Origin: Solwaraspora sp. WMMD791 | GTDB lineage: Bacteria; Actinomycetota; Actinomycetes; Mycobacteriales; Micromonosporaceae | Assembly (NCBI RefSeq): GCF_029581195.1 | Contig: NZ_CP120737.1 | Location: 2,108,001-2,172,000, forward strand | Length of the DNA stretch: 64,000 bases | Reading direction: 5' to 3' | In this document: positions 53,174 to 62,070 of the stretch, piece after piece | Layout: each line of letters opens with the position of its first letter | Numbering within the stretch: the first letter of the stretch is position 1 | Made by a program: the position numbers and the translations under genes | The notes under the pieces: generated by a model | Seen by the model: the letters and a program-made list of their open reading frames with translations, nothing else | What the model was told of the DNA's origin: nothing | Database searches by the model: none

Positions 53174-53179
53174 GCCGGG

Positions 53180-54715
53180 TCAGCGTACGAAAGGCTCCAG
53201 CATGATCGAGGCAGCCTGCAGCCAGGCCTGCCGCGTCTCCGGCTGCAGCTGCGGGTACTCGATCGACGACCCGGTCTCCAGGGCCGGGTCGTAGGGCACC
53301 ACGGCGACCGCACGGGTACGGGTGGCGAAGTGCCGACGCAGGTCCTCCAGCAGCGGCGCCGGCCCCGGAGTGGGGCAGGAGAGCAGGGTGACCGCGTTCT
53401 CCACCAGATCACCCATCCCGACGTCGTGGAGCAGATCGAGCATCCAGTCGGCGGTGAACGCCGCGTCCTCGCGGGGCACGCAGGTGACCACCAGCTGGTC
53501 AGCGGCCTGCAGCACCGTCTGCCAGTTGGCGCTCTCCACGTTGTTGCCGGTGTCCACACAGATCACGTCGTGGGTACGGCGTAGCAGCTCCAGCACCCGC
53601 CGTACGGTCTGCGGGTCGAGCCGCTGCGCGAACCGCGGGCTCTCCTCGCCGGCCAGTACGTCGTACGAGCCGTCGGAGGCGTGCCGCAGGTAGTCGTCGA
53701 GCCGGTCGGTCAGCTCGTAGCCGTGCGCGGACTCGATCTCCACCAGGTCGCTGATCAGGTGCCGGATGGTCCGGGCGTGCCGGGCGCTGCCCGCGCGCAA
53801 ACCCAGCGTGCCACGCAGCTCGTTGTCGTCCCAGGCGAGAACTCCGCGTCCGCGCACACTGCCGATGGTCGCCGCCGCCAGCACCGTCGCCGTGGTCTTG
53901 TGCACACCGCCCTTGGGGTTGGCGAACGCCAGCACCCGGGGCATCCCGAGGTTACGCCGCAGGACGCTGGCCGCCCGGTCGACCTCGGCGTCCGGCTGGC
54001 TCTCCCGCCACTCGATCCGGGCCGGGTAGCCGCCGTCGGCACCGCTGGGCGGGCCGGGATCGGGTCGACCGCGTACCGGTCCGGGCGGGGTGGGCGTGAA
54101 TCCTGGCTGCGACCGCCCCGGATGGGTGGACGGTGGACCCGGTGGCGGGCCCGGACGCCCCGGCGGCGGGCCGACGACCTGACCGGGCCGAGGTCCGACC
54201 TGGCCCGGTGGTGGGCCGGGCTCGGGCGGAGCGGGCCGAGCCGGCTGCACCGGGACGGCACCCCGGTCCGGCACGGTGCCGGGTACCACCGGATAGGCCG
54301 GCGCGTAACCCGCCGGTGCCCCGCCGGGCGCGAGCGCGGCGTAGCGGCCGGCCCCCGGCATTGGCGGTCCGGCGTCGTACGGGTAGCCGCCCACCGACGG
54401 TGGACCCGGGTCGTAGGGGCGGCCCCCAGCCGGCGGTGGGACCGGTTCGAACAGACTCGGAGTCGACGGGCGGCTCGGCTCGGCCGGCCGGTCCGGGCCG
54501 CCGGACCCGCCGTCGGGGCGTCGGCCAGGACCCGACCCGTGCGGTACCTGCGCCGCGGCCTGCCCGTTGTCCTGGGGTCGGGCACCGGTGCCGTTGCGGT
54601 CGTCCACCTCGGGATGCTCGCCGGTACGGCCACCGAGACGGGCGCGGTCGAGCAGCGCGCGCCAGCGCGGCGGTGGTTCCGCAGGACGGCCCCAGCCGTT
54701 CTCGGTGCCCTCCAC
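53180..54715 (-). CDS. ParA/MinD-like ATPase with Pro-rich N-terminus and variant Walker A
   Basis: A 511-residue protein: residues 1-245 are a Pro/Gly-rich disordered region, then a ParA/MinD-type ATPase. The deviant Walker A reads NPKGGVHKTT; both lysines are kept but the usual Gly before the second Lys is His. WDDNELRGTLGLR is the A' motif and VICVDTGNN the Walker B. The C-terminus ends WLQAASIMLEPFVR. The layout recalls EspI-like proteins of type VII secretion, but no ESX gene is near. GGGAGGG 8 nt before the GTG. It follows a membrane protein gene, its likely partner. Confidence 0.8.
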   Translation of the reverse strand: MEGTENGWGRPAEPPPRWRALLDRARLGGRTGEHPEVDDRNGTGARPQDNGQAAAQVPHGSGPGRRPDGGSGGPDRPAEPSRPSTPSLFEPVPPPAGGRPYDPGPPSVGGYPYDAGPPMPGAGRYAALAPGGAPAGYAPAYPVVPGTVPDRGAVPVQPARPAPPEPGPPPGQVGPRPGQVVGPPPGRPGPPPGPPSTHPGRSQPGFTPTPPGPVRGRPDPGPPSGADGGYPARIEWRESQPDAEVDRAASVLRRNLGMPRVLAFANPKGGVHKTTATVLAAATIGSVRGRGVLAWDDNELRGTLGLRAGSARHARTIRHLISDLVEIESAHGYELTDRLDDYLRHASDGSYDVLAGEESPRFAQRLDPQTVRRVLELLRRTHDVICVDTGNNVESANWQTVLQAADQLVVTCVPREDAAFTADWMLDLLHDVGMGDLVENAVTLLSCPTPGPAPLLEDLRRHFATRTRAVAVVPYDPALETGSSIEYPQLQPETRQAWLQAASIMLEPFVR

Positions 54716-54893
54716 GGCTCACCCTCCCCAGCGCTATCGGTCCCCGCCTGACAGGCTACGAACCAAATCCCGTCAAGGCCACACCGCCGGAGGCTATTGG
54801 TGCCTCGGCATGACAACTCCATCGGGCGCCGGTGACCGTCCGTCACGGTCGCCAGGCCGCGATGCCCCTGCGGCACCCCGGGGTAGCGTACGG

Positions 54894-55733
54894 TCACCCA
54901 CCGGCCGGTCGCGCACCGGCAGGTGTCTCGGCCGGCACCACCTCGTCGTGCTCGGGCAGCGGCGGCAGGAAGACGGTGCGTTCCAGCCGTCGGACCTCGG
55001 GCGCGGGATCGACCGCCCGTACCTCCGCATGCCCGGTCAGGTCCCGCAGGACGTCCGGGCCGCCCCGGACCACCGCCGCGTACACGCACGCGCAGTACCG
55101 CCGGTAGGCCTCGGCCTCGGCGGTGGCGACCCGCGCACCGGTGTCGTAGAGCTTCCACAGATCCAACTCGGCTGCCCGACCCAGTTCGGCCACCCGGCGC
55201 CGGTAGTCGGCGGCCTCGCGGCTCTTGCGCTGCGCGACCTGGTCCATGCCGGTCAGCACATCCTCCGGCAACCGGTACGCCGGCATCCGGACGACCTGAG
55301 TCTGTTCCGGCCCCAGCGGCACCCGCAGGTACACCTCCACGACCGACACTCCGGACAGGACCGATGCCAGCCGCCTCGGCGGCAGATACTCACTGAAGGT
55401 GACCAATGCGTACCCTTCGCCCTGCGTCGCCGTCGGTGCCGGACCGGCGTCCAGGGTCGCGAGTTCGCTGCGGGCCGCCTGCAGGTAGTCCGTGATGGAC
55501 TCGCCCTCGGCCACTCCGACCTGGACGACGTCGTTGACGGCCGGCAGTGCCGCCGCGCCCGGATCGTGGTCGACCGCCCACAGCGCCGTGGCGGCCACGA
55601 CGCTGACCGACGCCGCGGCCACCCCGGCCAGCAGGTGCGGCCGTACCGGTCGGTGCGCCAGTCCGGCCACGGCCTCCGCCAGCACCGGCAGCAGCCTCCG
55701 GTCGATCCCCCGCAACAGGTCGCCGGCACGCAC
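54894..55733 (-). CDS. Single-pass membrane protein paired with ParA-like ATPase
   Basis: A 279-residue protein I do not recognise. Basic N-terminus (about 35 residues), one TM helix (LLAGVAAASVSVVAATALWAV, 35-55), then a 220-residue part expected outside the membrane with strands (GYALVTFSEYLPPRRLASVLSGVSVVEVYLRVP), a long charged helix (REAADYRRRVAELGRAAELDLWKLYDTGARVATAEAEAYRRYC) and a Pro-rich end. GGGAGGGA 9 nt before the GTG. Between rluD and the ParA-like gene on the same strand, with a 178-bp gap to the latter; probably a membrane partner or sensor for it. Confidence 0.65.
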   Translation of the reverse strand: MRAGDLLRGIDRRLLPVLAEAVAGLAHRPVRPHLLAGVAAASVSVVAATALWAVDHDPGAAALPAVNDVVQVGVAEGESITDYLQAARSELATLDAGPAPTATQGEGYALVTFSEYLPPRRLASVLSGVSVVEVYLRVPLGPEQTQVVRMPAYRLPEDVLTGMDQVAQRKSREAADYRRRVAELGRAAELDLWKLYDTGARVATAEAEAYRRYCACVYAAVVRGGPDVLRDLTGHAEVRAVDPAPEVRRLERTVFLPPLPEHDEVVPAETPAGARPAGG

Positions 55734-55790
55734 GGACGACTCCCTCCCGATGGTGGGATGGACAGTGGACAGGCGCGTGCGCAGGCAGTC

Positions 55791-56732
55791 TCACTCGCCG
55801 AGCACGGCGAGAGCACGCTTCAAGTCGTCAGGATAGTCGCTGTGGAAGCGAACTTCCTCCGCCGTACGGGGGTGTAGGAAACTGAGCGCACGGGCATGCA
55901 GCCACTGGCGGGTCAGTCCGAGTCGGGCGGCGAGTGTCGGATCGGCACCGTACGTCAGGTCACCCACGCACGGGTGTCGCAGGGCGGAGAAGTGCACCCG
56001 GATCTGGTGGGTGCGACCGGTCTCCAGCCGGATGCCGACCAGGCTGGCGGCGGGAAACGCCTCGATCGTCTCGTAGTGGGTGACGCTGGGTTTGCCGCCG
56101 GACACGACGGCCCACCGGTAGTCGTGGTGGGGGTGCCGGTCGATCGGCGCGTCGATCGTGCCCCGCAGCGGATCGAGATGGCCCTGCACGACGGCGTGGT
56201 AGCGCTTGTCCACCTCGCGTTCCTTGAACGCGCGTTTGAGCACCGAGTAGGCGTGCTCACTCTTGGCCACCACCATCAGTCCGCTGGTGCCGACGTCGAG
56301 CCGGTGCACGATGCCCTGGCGTTCGGCGGCGCCGCTGGTGGCGATGGTGTGCCCGGCCGCCGCGAGCCCGGCGAGCACCGTCGGGCCGGTCCAGCCCGGG
56401 CTCGGATGCGCCGCGACGCCCACCGGCTTGTCCACCACGACGATGTCCTCGTCGGCGTGAACCACGGCAAGGCCGTCCACCGGTTGCGCGACCACGGTCG
56501 GCGCGAGGGCGGGTGCCGGTAGCACCACCTCCAACCAGGCGCCGGCGCTCACCCGGTCGGCCTTCTGCCGGGTCACCCCGTCCAGCGCCGCGTCGCCCGA
56601 CTCCACCAGGGCGGCCGCCGCCGTCCGGGAGAGCCCGAACAGCCGGGAGACTGCCTGGTCCAGCCGGAATCCGTCGAGGCCCTCGGGCACCGGCAGGCTC
56701 CGGCGCTCGCCGGATCGGGCGGAAATGGTCAT
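55791..56732 (-). CDS. rluD: 23S rRNA pseudouridine synthase, RluD family
   Basis: RluA/RluD-type pseudouridine synthase, 313 residues. N-terminal S4 RNA-binding domain ([30 protein letters not shown]), then the catalytic domain with Asp near 146 in [17 protein letters not shown] and the RTHQIRVHF motif. ATG at 56732 lies 2 nt after the lspA stop, the gene pair usual in many bacteria. Likely target: helix 69 of 23S rRNA, by family. Confidence 0.93.
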   Translation of the reverse strand: MTISARSGERRSLPVPEGLDGFRLDQAVSRLFGLSRTAAAALVESGDAALDGVTRQKADRVSAGAWLEVVLPAPALAPTVVAQPVDGLAVVHADEDIVVVDKPVGVAAHPSPGWTGPTVLAGLAAAGHTIATSGAAERQGIVHRLDVGTSGLMVVAKSEHAYSVLKRAFKEREVDKRYHAVVQGHLDPLRGTIDAPIDRHPHHDYRWAVVSGGKPSVTHYETIEAFPAASLVGIRLETGRTHQIRVHFSALRHPCVGDLTYGADPTLAARLGLTRQWLHARALSFLHPRTAEEVRFHSDYPDDLKRALAVLGE

Positions 56733-56734
56733 CG

Positions 56735-57229
56735 TCAGGCCCCTCGCGTCAGTCGTCGGCCGTCGCGTTGGCGGCCGGTCAGTTCCAGCAGTACGGCGAG
56801 GGCCACTCCGACCACCAGGGCGCTGTCGGCGACGTTGAAGATCGGAAACACCTGGCCGCGCGGGTCGAAGACGCTGAACATGTCGACCACGTGGCCGATG
56901 AACGGACCGGGTGCCCGGAACATCCGATCGAGGAAGTTGCCGAGCGCGCCACCGAGGATCAGTCCGAGCGCCACCGCCCACGGTGTCGACCGCAGTCCTC
57001 GGGCCAGCCAGCCGATCCAGCCGACCACGACGCCGGTGACCAGGGAGAAGATCCAGGTGTAGTCGGCACCGAGGCTGAACGCCGCGCCGGGGTTGCGGAT
57101 GAGCGTCAGGTAGAGAACGCCGCTGACGACCTCGACCGGCTGGCGGCCGGTGAGCGCGCTGAGTGCCCACTGTTTGCTACCGAGGTCGACGAGCAGGGCG
57201 ACAACCGCCACCATCGTGAGAAGTCCCAC
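56735..57229 (-). CDS. lspA: Lipoprotein signal peptidase
   Basis: Aspartic signal peptidase II that cuts prolipoproteins after Lgt has modified them. From the GTG at 57229 it is 164 residues with four TM helices and catalytic Asp in GNFLDRMF and FNVADSALV. No ribosome site precedes this GTG; a CTG at 57289 in the same frame (LTADPQQRPAV) has GGGGAG 6 nt upstream and would add 20 residues, giving the longer N-terminus common in this group. The start is therefore uncertain. Confidence 0.94.
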   Translation of the reverse strand: MGLLTMVAVVALLVDLGSKQWALSALTGRQPVEVVSGVLYLTLIRNPGAAFSLGADYTWIFSLVTGVVVGWIGWLARGLRSTPWAVALGLILGGALGNFLDRMFRAPGPFIGHVVDMFSVFDPRGQVFPIFNVADSALVVGVALAVLLELTGRQRDGRRLTRGA

Positions 57230-57361
57230 CGCACGCCGGGTGCCGTGGGTGTCAGCGACAGCGGGTCGCTGCTGCGGATCCGCGGTCAGCTGCCTCTCCC
57301 CTCGGTCACGTCGGCGACGTCCGCCGAGCGGCCCCCGGGGTCGATCGACCGCTCCGCCCGA

Positions 57362-57781
57362 CTAGCGCCGCTCCTCAAGTTGCTTGCAGGTCACACAGAG
57401 GGTCGCCGAGGGGAAGGCCGCGAGCCGTTCGACCGGGATGTCCGTGCCGCACCGCTCACACCAGCCGTAGTTCCCCTCGTCCAACCGCTCCAGCGCCCGC
57501 TCCACCTGGTTGATGCGGTCCAGGATGTTCCTGGCGAGAGATATCTCCTGCTCCCGCTCGAACGTCTTGGTGCCGGTGTCGGCCTGGTCGTCGCCGGCCG
57601 AGTCGGTCAGCCGCTCCCGCTGCAGCTCGGTGATCTCGCTCAACGTCTGATCATACTCGGTGCGCAACTCGTCCCGTCGGGCCTGCAGCGCGCTACGGAT
57701 CTTGGTGGTCTCCGCCGCGCTGCGCGCCGGCCGGGCCGCCGGCCTGCGGGCGGCGGTCTTCGTGTCGACTGGCTTGGCCAT
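57362..57781 (-). CDS. DksA/TraR-family zinc-finger protein
   Basis: A 139-residue protein of the DksA/TraR family: coiled-coil region (RSALQARRDELRTEYDQTLSEITELQ ... ISLARNILDRINQVERALERL) and the C4 zinc finger CERCGTD ... LCVTCK. The acidic tip residues used by E. coli DksA are not clearly conserved, so it may bind RNA polymerase in a different way. ATG at 57781 with GAGGGAG upstream; the region before that is a long leader with inverted repeats. Together with lspA and rluD it is a conserved actinobacterial neighbourhood. Confidence 0.88.
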   Translation of the reverse strand: MAKPVDTKTAARRPAARPARSAAETTKIRSALQARRDELRTEYDQTLSEITELQRERLTDSAGDDQADTGTKTFEREQEISLARNILDRINQVERALERLDEGNYGWCERCGTDIPVERLAAFPSATLCVTCKQLEERR

Positions 57782-57963
57782 CGTCGCTCCCTCGGCCGCG
57801 TCACCGGCGGCAATCGGCAGTGCTCCGGCGGACCGTCGGACCCGCTGCCGACGCCCGGCCGCGGAGCACCGTCGGGTGCACAACGGGTACGTTGCACACT
57901 CCGGAGATTCGCAAGGATACGGAACGTGAAGGCTTCCGACAACAATGCCGCCTTCTTCACACC

Positions 57964-58025
57964 GTTTCGTACGGATTTGCCTGCCGTACAAAACGTTTGT
58001 TCTTCTCTATAGATCCACAAAACGT
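57964..58025. promoter_or_regulatory. Inverted and direct repeats upstream of the DksA-like gene
   Basis: GTTTCGTACGG (57964-57974) and CCGTACAAAAC (57984-57994) pair at 10 of 11 positions with a 9-nt loop; CAAAACGT occurs at 57989-57996 and again at 58018-58025. The region (57890-58050) is clearly more AT-rich than its surroundings. It may be a regulator site or a hairpin in the leader of the DksA-like mRNA. Confidence 0.5.
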
Positions 58026-58067
58026 GCATATCGGGATGAAAGCTCCGCACCCCTGATGGTCCGACCG

Positions 58068-58424
58068 TCAACCGTCCCGCAGTTGCGTGACGCGGGCAGT
58101 GAGCCGGTCGGCGTCGTCCGCCACCGCGACGGCGAAGATCTTGTCGCGGCTGGTCGCACCGGTGTGCACCGTGACCCGGCGGGCCGGTACGTCGAGCGCG
58201 GCCGCGAGCGCACGGCGGGCGGCCTCGGTGGCGCGACCGTCCACCGCCGGTGCCGAGACGGCGATCACCAACGCGGGACCGCGCGGGCCGGGATGGGACC
58301 CGCCGACACGGGACCGCGACGACCCGGGCTTGACCCGTACGGCGATCGACAGGCTGGTCGACGCGCGATCAGCGCGACGACCGCCACGGTCAGGCGGGGA
58401 CGGCATGGACCCGACGCGGCCCAC
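58068..58424 (-). CDS. DUF167 family protein (YggU-like)
   Basis: A 118-residue protein with the DUF167/YggU core: LSIAVRVKPGSSRSRVGG, ALVIAVSAPAVDGRATEAARRALAAALDVPARRVTVHTGATSRDKIFAV. The family is conserved and small but its function is not known. Start could be the GTG at 58424, three bases after the stop of the upstream gene, or the ATG at 58406. It ends the division-linked block before the DksA leader. Confidence 0.88.
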   Translation of the reverse strand: MGRVGSMPSPPDRGGRRADRASTSLSIAVRVKPGSSRSRVGGSHPGPRGPALVIAVSAPAVDGRATEAARRALAAALDVPARRVTVHTGATSRDKIFAVAVADDADRLTARVTQLRDG

Positions 58425-58427
58425 CGG

Positions 58428-59165
58428 TCAGACCCGGCCGGCCTCGGTCAGCAGGGCCCGGTCCGGCCCGCACAGACTGCACGGGGTGAAGCCGAGCTCC
58501 AACGCCTCCCGTACGGGCAACGGCTCCCCCGGACGGGCCAGCAGGTGCACGCAGTCGGACAGGTGGTACCGGGGCCGGCCGTCGACGACGATCACCTCGG
58601 CCTCGATCCGGGCCAGGACGGCCCGCTCGGCCTCGCTCGTCTGCTCGGCGGCTGGTTCGTCGGGCGGGTCGACGTCGACCTCGCCCGGATCGTCGCCCAC
58701 CGCCCCGATGGCCGGTGACGCGCCCGGCCCCGAACCGTCGGTCGGCTGTCGGCTGGCCGGCACCGTCGCCGTGGCATCCGGCACCGCAGCACCCGGAACC
58801 GTGTCATCCGGCAGCGTGACCGACACTGGTGGGAAGGTGGCCGCCGGGTCCGGGGCCGGTCGCGCCGCATCCGCGGACGTGGCCGACGGCGGGAACCCGG
58901 ACCGCGCCTGGTCCGGATCGGCGACGTAGGGCTCGTCGTATCCGACCGGCCAACCGCCGGCACCGGGCGTACCCACCTCGGCGTCAGCCGCGTCGGCCTC
59001 GGCCGCGCGGGCCGCAGCCGCCTGGCGGGCACCGATGACGAGGGCGACCGCGGCGAGCAGACTCGCCACGATCGAACCGACCAGCAACATGCTGGAACCG
59101 CTCGCCAGGCCGAGCACGAGCAGCGTGACGGCGACGAGGATGAGCAGCAAGCTTGCAACGATCAC
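58428..59165 (-). CDS. Membrane protein with C-terminal zinc-clip-like motif
   Basis: A 245-residue protein. Two hydrophobic helices at residues 3-22 and 26-46, a 130-residue disordered Pro/Ala/Asp linker, and a compact C-terminal motif VVDGRPRYHLSDCVHLLARPGE ... EALELGFTPCSLCGPD. The His/Cys spacing (H, C, then CxxC) resembles a small zinc-binding fold like that at the N-terminus of Ada-type proteins. Function unknown. Between divIVA and the DUF167 gene; position next to divIVA suggests a link to polar growth or division. Confidence 0.7.
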   Translation of the reverse strand: MIVASLLLILVAVTLLVLGLASGSSMLLVGSIVASLLAAVALVIGARQAAAARAAEADAADAEVGTPGAGGWPVGYDEPYVADPDQARSGFPPSATSADAARPAPDPAATFPPVSVTLPDDTVPGAAVPDATATVPASRQPTDGSGPGASPAIGAVGDDPGEVDVDPPDEPAAEQTSEAERAVLARIEAEVIVVDGRPRYHLSDCVHLLARPGEPLPVREALELGFTPCSLCGPDRALLTEAGRV

Positions 59166-59217
59166 GGCTCACCCCCGCCGCACTGTCCCTGGCGTATCCC
59201 CCGCAGCCGAGTCGGCC

Positions 59218-60021
59218 TCAGCGGCCGGCCTCGAGAGCGCTCGACCGGCTGCCGCCGTACGAGCTGGCCAACCCGGCGGCGGCCAGACCACCGGAGCCAG
59301 CGGCGGAGCGACCGCCCTCGACCCGACCCATCTCGGCCTCGAGGCCCTGGCCGCGACCGTCGAGGTCACGCAGCTGGCTCTCCAGGTAGGCCTTGAGCCG
59401 GGTCCGGTACTCGCGCTCGAACTGCTTGAGCTCCTCGATGTGCTTCTGCAGCGCGGTCCGCTTGGCGTCGAGCCCGCCCATCGCCTCCTGGTGGCGCTGC
59501 CGCGCGTCACGCTCCAGCGCGTCGGCCTTGGCCCGCGCCTCGCGGGTGACCTCCTCGGCCTTGGTCCGGGCGTCGGTGAGCAGCTTGTCGGCTTCCCGGC
59601 GCGCGTCGGAGACGTGGTCGTCGGCGGTCCGCTGGGCCATCATCAGCACCCGCAGCGCCTGCTGCTCGCCGTCGCCGCCGACACCGCCGGGGCCACCGGT
59701 CGACCGGACCTGCTCCAGCTCGGCCTGCATCGCGCGGGCGGCCTGCTCGGCGGCGGCCTTGTCCCGCTGCACGCGGTCGAGCTGCGCCTTGAGGTCGTTC
59801 AGCTCCGCCGCGAGCCGTGGATCGCCGCCGGGACCGGCCGGGCCGCCCCGCCCGCCCCGCTCCACCTGGGCGCGCAGCTCGTTGTTCTCCTCGATCAGAC
59901 GGGCGAGCTCACGCTCGACCTCGTCCAGGAAGGCGTCGACCTCCTCCTCGTCGTACCCCCGCTTGCCGATCGGAGGTTTTTTGAAGGCGACGTTGTGGAC
60001 GTCGGCCGGGGTTAGCGGCAT
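59218..60021 (-). CDS. divIVA: DivIVA (Wag31-like polar growth protein)
   Basis: Coiled-coil protein that marks cell poles and septa and directs wall growth in actinobacteria. 267 residues: N-terminal DivIVA domain [36 protein letters not shown] with membrane-binding residues, a Gly/Pro linker, a long coiled coil ([44 protein letters not shown]) and a Gly/Ala/Ser tail. GAGG shortly before the ATG. Same strand as yggT and sepF. Confidence 0.95.
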   Translation of the reverse strand: MPLTPADVHNVAFKKPPIGKRGYDEEEVDAFLDEVERELARLIEENNELRAQVERGGRGGPAGPGGDPRLAAELNDLKAQLDRVQRDKAAAEQAARAMQAELEQVRSTGGPGGVGGDGEQQALRVLMMAQRTADDHVSDARREADKLLTDARTKAEEVTREARAKADALERDARQRHQEAMGGLDAKRTALQKHIEELKQFEREYRTRLKAYLESQLRDLDGRGQGLEAEMGRVEGGRSAAGSGGLAAAGLASSYGGSRSSALEAGR

Positions 60022-60061
60022 CGAAACTCCTCGGGTCAGTTGCGGCCGCGTAGCGCGCCGG

Positions 60062-60367
60062 TCAGTTGGTTGCCCTGATCAGCGGCTCCACCACGAACGT
60101 GATCAGCACGAACAGGATAACCAGGAGCACAAGGGAGGCCAGGTCGAAGCTCACGGTACCAATTCGCAGTGGTGGGATCACCCGCCTCAACGCTTTGAGG
60201 GGGGGATCAGTGACGCTCCACACCGATTCCATTCCGGCGGCGGCCCCCCGCCCGGGTTGCCACCGCCGACCGTACTGAAGCACCGCACTCAGGACAAACC
60301 TCGCCAACAGGGTCAGCAGAAACACGTACAGCAGCAGATACAGGACTTGGAACAAGATCGACAACAC
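60062..60367 (-). CDS. yggT: YggT family membrane protein (SepG-like)
   Basis: A 101-residue protein with two membrane helices: residues 3-26 ([24 protein letters not shown]) and 76-96 ([20 protein letters not shown]), and the family motif [27 protein letters not shown] between them. In Streptomyces the gene at this place (sepG) helps position SsgB and FtsZ. GTG start; its ribosome site is weak. Between sepF and divIVA. Confidence 0.93.
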   Translation of the reverse strand: MLSILFQVLYLLLYVFLLTLLARFVLSAVLQYGRRWQPGRGAAAGMESVWSVTDPPLKALRRVIPPLRIGTVSFDLASLVLLVILFVLITFVVEPLIRATN

Positions 60368-60391
60368 GGCAGGCCAGGTCCTCGTCTGGGG

Positions 60392-61105
60392 TTAGCTCAA
60401 GCTGAAAAATCCACCCTCGGCTATCTTGGCCTTGTCCTCGGCGGTGACCTGGACGTTGGCCGGTGAGAGCAGAAACACCCGGTTGGTGACGCGCTCGATC
60501 GTACCGCGCAGACCGAAGGCCAGTCCGGCAGCGAAATCAACCAGTCGGCGGGCATCCGCCTCGTCCATCTCGGTGAGGTTGATGATCACCGGGGTGCCGT
60601 CGCGGAAGTGCTCGCCGATCGTGCGGGCCTCCCGGTAGGTCGTGGGGTGCAGCGTGGTGATCTGGTAGCGCTGCTCCTCCTCGGCGACGACCACCCGCTC
60701 GCGCACCACCGGCTGTGGCGCGAGAGCCAGGTTGTCCCGGGTCTGATAGGTAGGAGTCGACGCCTGGTCGGCACCGCCCCGGGTGATCGAACGCACACTG
60801 GACCGTTCGGACCGTTCCGGCCGCTCCGGCTCGCCGCCCCGGGCGTCCCGGTCGGCCAGCCGGTGCTCCCGCTCGGCGGCGCGGGCATGCAGCCGGTCCG
60901 ACGGCCGCAGCCGCTCCACCGTCGGGCGGGCGCGTGGCGGCGGATCGTCCGGCTCTTCGTCGTCGGCGAACTCGTCGGCGTACCTACTGTCGCGGTATCG
61001 CGACTCACGGTAACTGGCTTTGTCGTACCCGCCGTCGTCGTAGCCCCGGTCGTCGTCCTCCTCGACCAGGCCTAGCCAGACCCCCGCCTTGCGCAGTGCA
61101 CCCAT
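60392..61105 (-). CDS. sepF: Cell division protein SepF
   Basis: FtsZ-binding septum protein, the only membrane anchor for the Z-ring in many actinobacteria. 237 residues: N-terminal amphipathic membrane-targeting helix MGALRKAGVWLGLVEE, an acidic and Arg-rich disordered linker with a small repeat (SYRESRYRDSRY), and the C-terminal SepF domain (TIGEHFRDGTPVIINLTEMDEADARRLVDFAAGLAFGLRGTIERVTNRVFLLSPANV). GGAGGGG 7 nt before the ATG at 61105. Confidence 0.95.
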   Translation of the reverse strand: MGALRKAGVWLGLVEEDDDRGYDDGGYDKASYRESRYRDSRYADEFADDEEPDDPPPRARPTVERLRPSDRLHARAAEREHRLADRDARGGEPERPERSERSSVRSITRGGADQASTPTYQTRDNLALAPQPVVRERVVVAEEEQRYQITTLHPTTYREARTIGEHFRDGTPVIINLTEMDEADARRLVDFAAGLAFGLRGTIERVTNRVFLLSPANVQVTAEDKAKIAEGGFFSLS

Positions 61106-61296
61106 GCCGCGCCCCTCCGTCCGCCGTACGGCACGCGCCCCCGCCGTGCCGCTGTCGCGCGTGAACACCGCTGCGTGCCCACCGGTCCGAGTCGTCCCCC
61201 CGCCGGTGTCCCTCTTACCCGGTCACCGACGTCGACCCCCGACTACGAGGGGTCCGCCTCGAACAACACTGATGTAGTTTGGTACCCGCCGTCAGG

Positions 61297-62070
61297 CTAC
61301 CGTAGCGTTGGGCGGTTTCCGAGCAACGCACTTCCGACACGGACGTGTGTCGCACCGGCGGCGACCGCCGCTTCGAGGTCCCCGCTCATCCCTGCCGAGA
61401 TCACCCGTGCCTGCGGCACCCTTGCGATGAGCTGGGCGGACAGCTCGGCCAGCCGGGCGAACGCCGGCTCGGGCGGCTGACCCAGCGGTGCCACCGCCAT
61501 CAGGCCGGCGAGTCGCAGATGCGACTGCGCCGTGACAGCGTCGACCACCGGCCAGAAGCCGTGTTCGGAGTCGGTGGAGTCGATCAGCACCCCACCACGG
61601 CCCGCGACGCCGTCCAGACTGACCTGCACGAGTACGTCGAGCCGCCGGGGCGCCGTCCGGCCAGCGGCGGCGGATTCGGCAGCCGCGGCGGCGTCGAGTG
61701 CCCGGGCCAGCGCCACCCGGTCCACCGACTGCACCACGTCGGCGTACCGGACGACCGACCGGCACTTGTTGCGCTGCAGCTGACCGATGAAGTGCCAGCG
61801 CGGGGTCGGCACCGACGGGTCGGCGGCGAGCGCCGCCGCCTTCGGCGCCGCCTCCTGGTCGCGGTTCTCACCCACGTCGGTGACGCCGAGTTCGGCGAGC
61901 AGCCGCACGTCGCTCGCGGGACAGGTCTTGGTCACCGCGATCAAGGTCACCTCGGCGGGGTCACGCCCGGCCGCCAGGGCGGCGGCGGTGAGCCGGGCCC
62001 GGACCGCGACGAGCGCGTCGGCCAGCTCGGCCCGCCGGTCCCCGTCGGTACGCCGGTCGTGGGTCGTCAC
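61297..62070 (-). CDS. PLP homeostasis protein YggS/YlmE
   Basis: PLP-binding barrel protein of the YggS/PROSC/YlmE family that regulates free PLP. The 257-residue protein has the PLP lysine in LIAVTKT, the motif [11 protein letters not shown], and the phosphate-binding end [30 protein letters not shown] start overlaps the ftsZ stop by 4 bp. In Streptomyces a laccase-like ylmD gene lies between ftsZ and ylmE; it is absent here. Confidence 0.94.
   Translation of the reverse strand: MTTHDRRTDGDRRAELADALVAVRARLTAAALAAGRDPAEVTLIAVTKTCPASDVRLLAELGVTDVGENRDQEAAPKAAALAADPSVPTPRWHFIGQLQRNKCRSVVRYADVVQSVDRVALARALDAAAAAESAAAGRTAPRRLDVLVQVSLDGVAGRGGVLIDSTDSEHGFWPVVDAVTAQSHLRLAGLMAVAPLGQPPEPAFARLAELSAQLIARVPQARVISAGMSGDLEAAVAAGATHVRVGSALLGNRPTLR

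Noticed and set aside
53180-54715. EspI / type VII secretion ATPase
   Set aside because: The Pro-rich tail plus ParA-type domain fits in outline, but no WXG100, EccC or other ESX gene is in the window.
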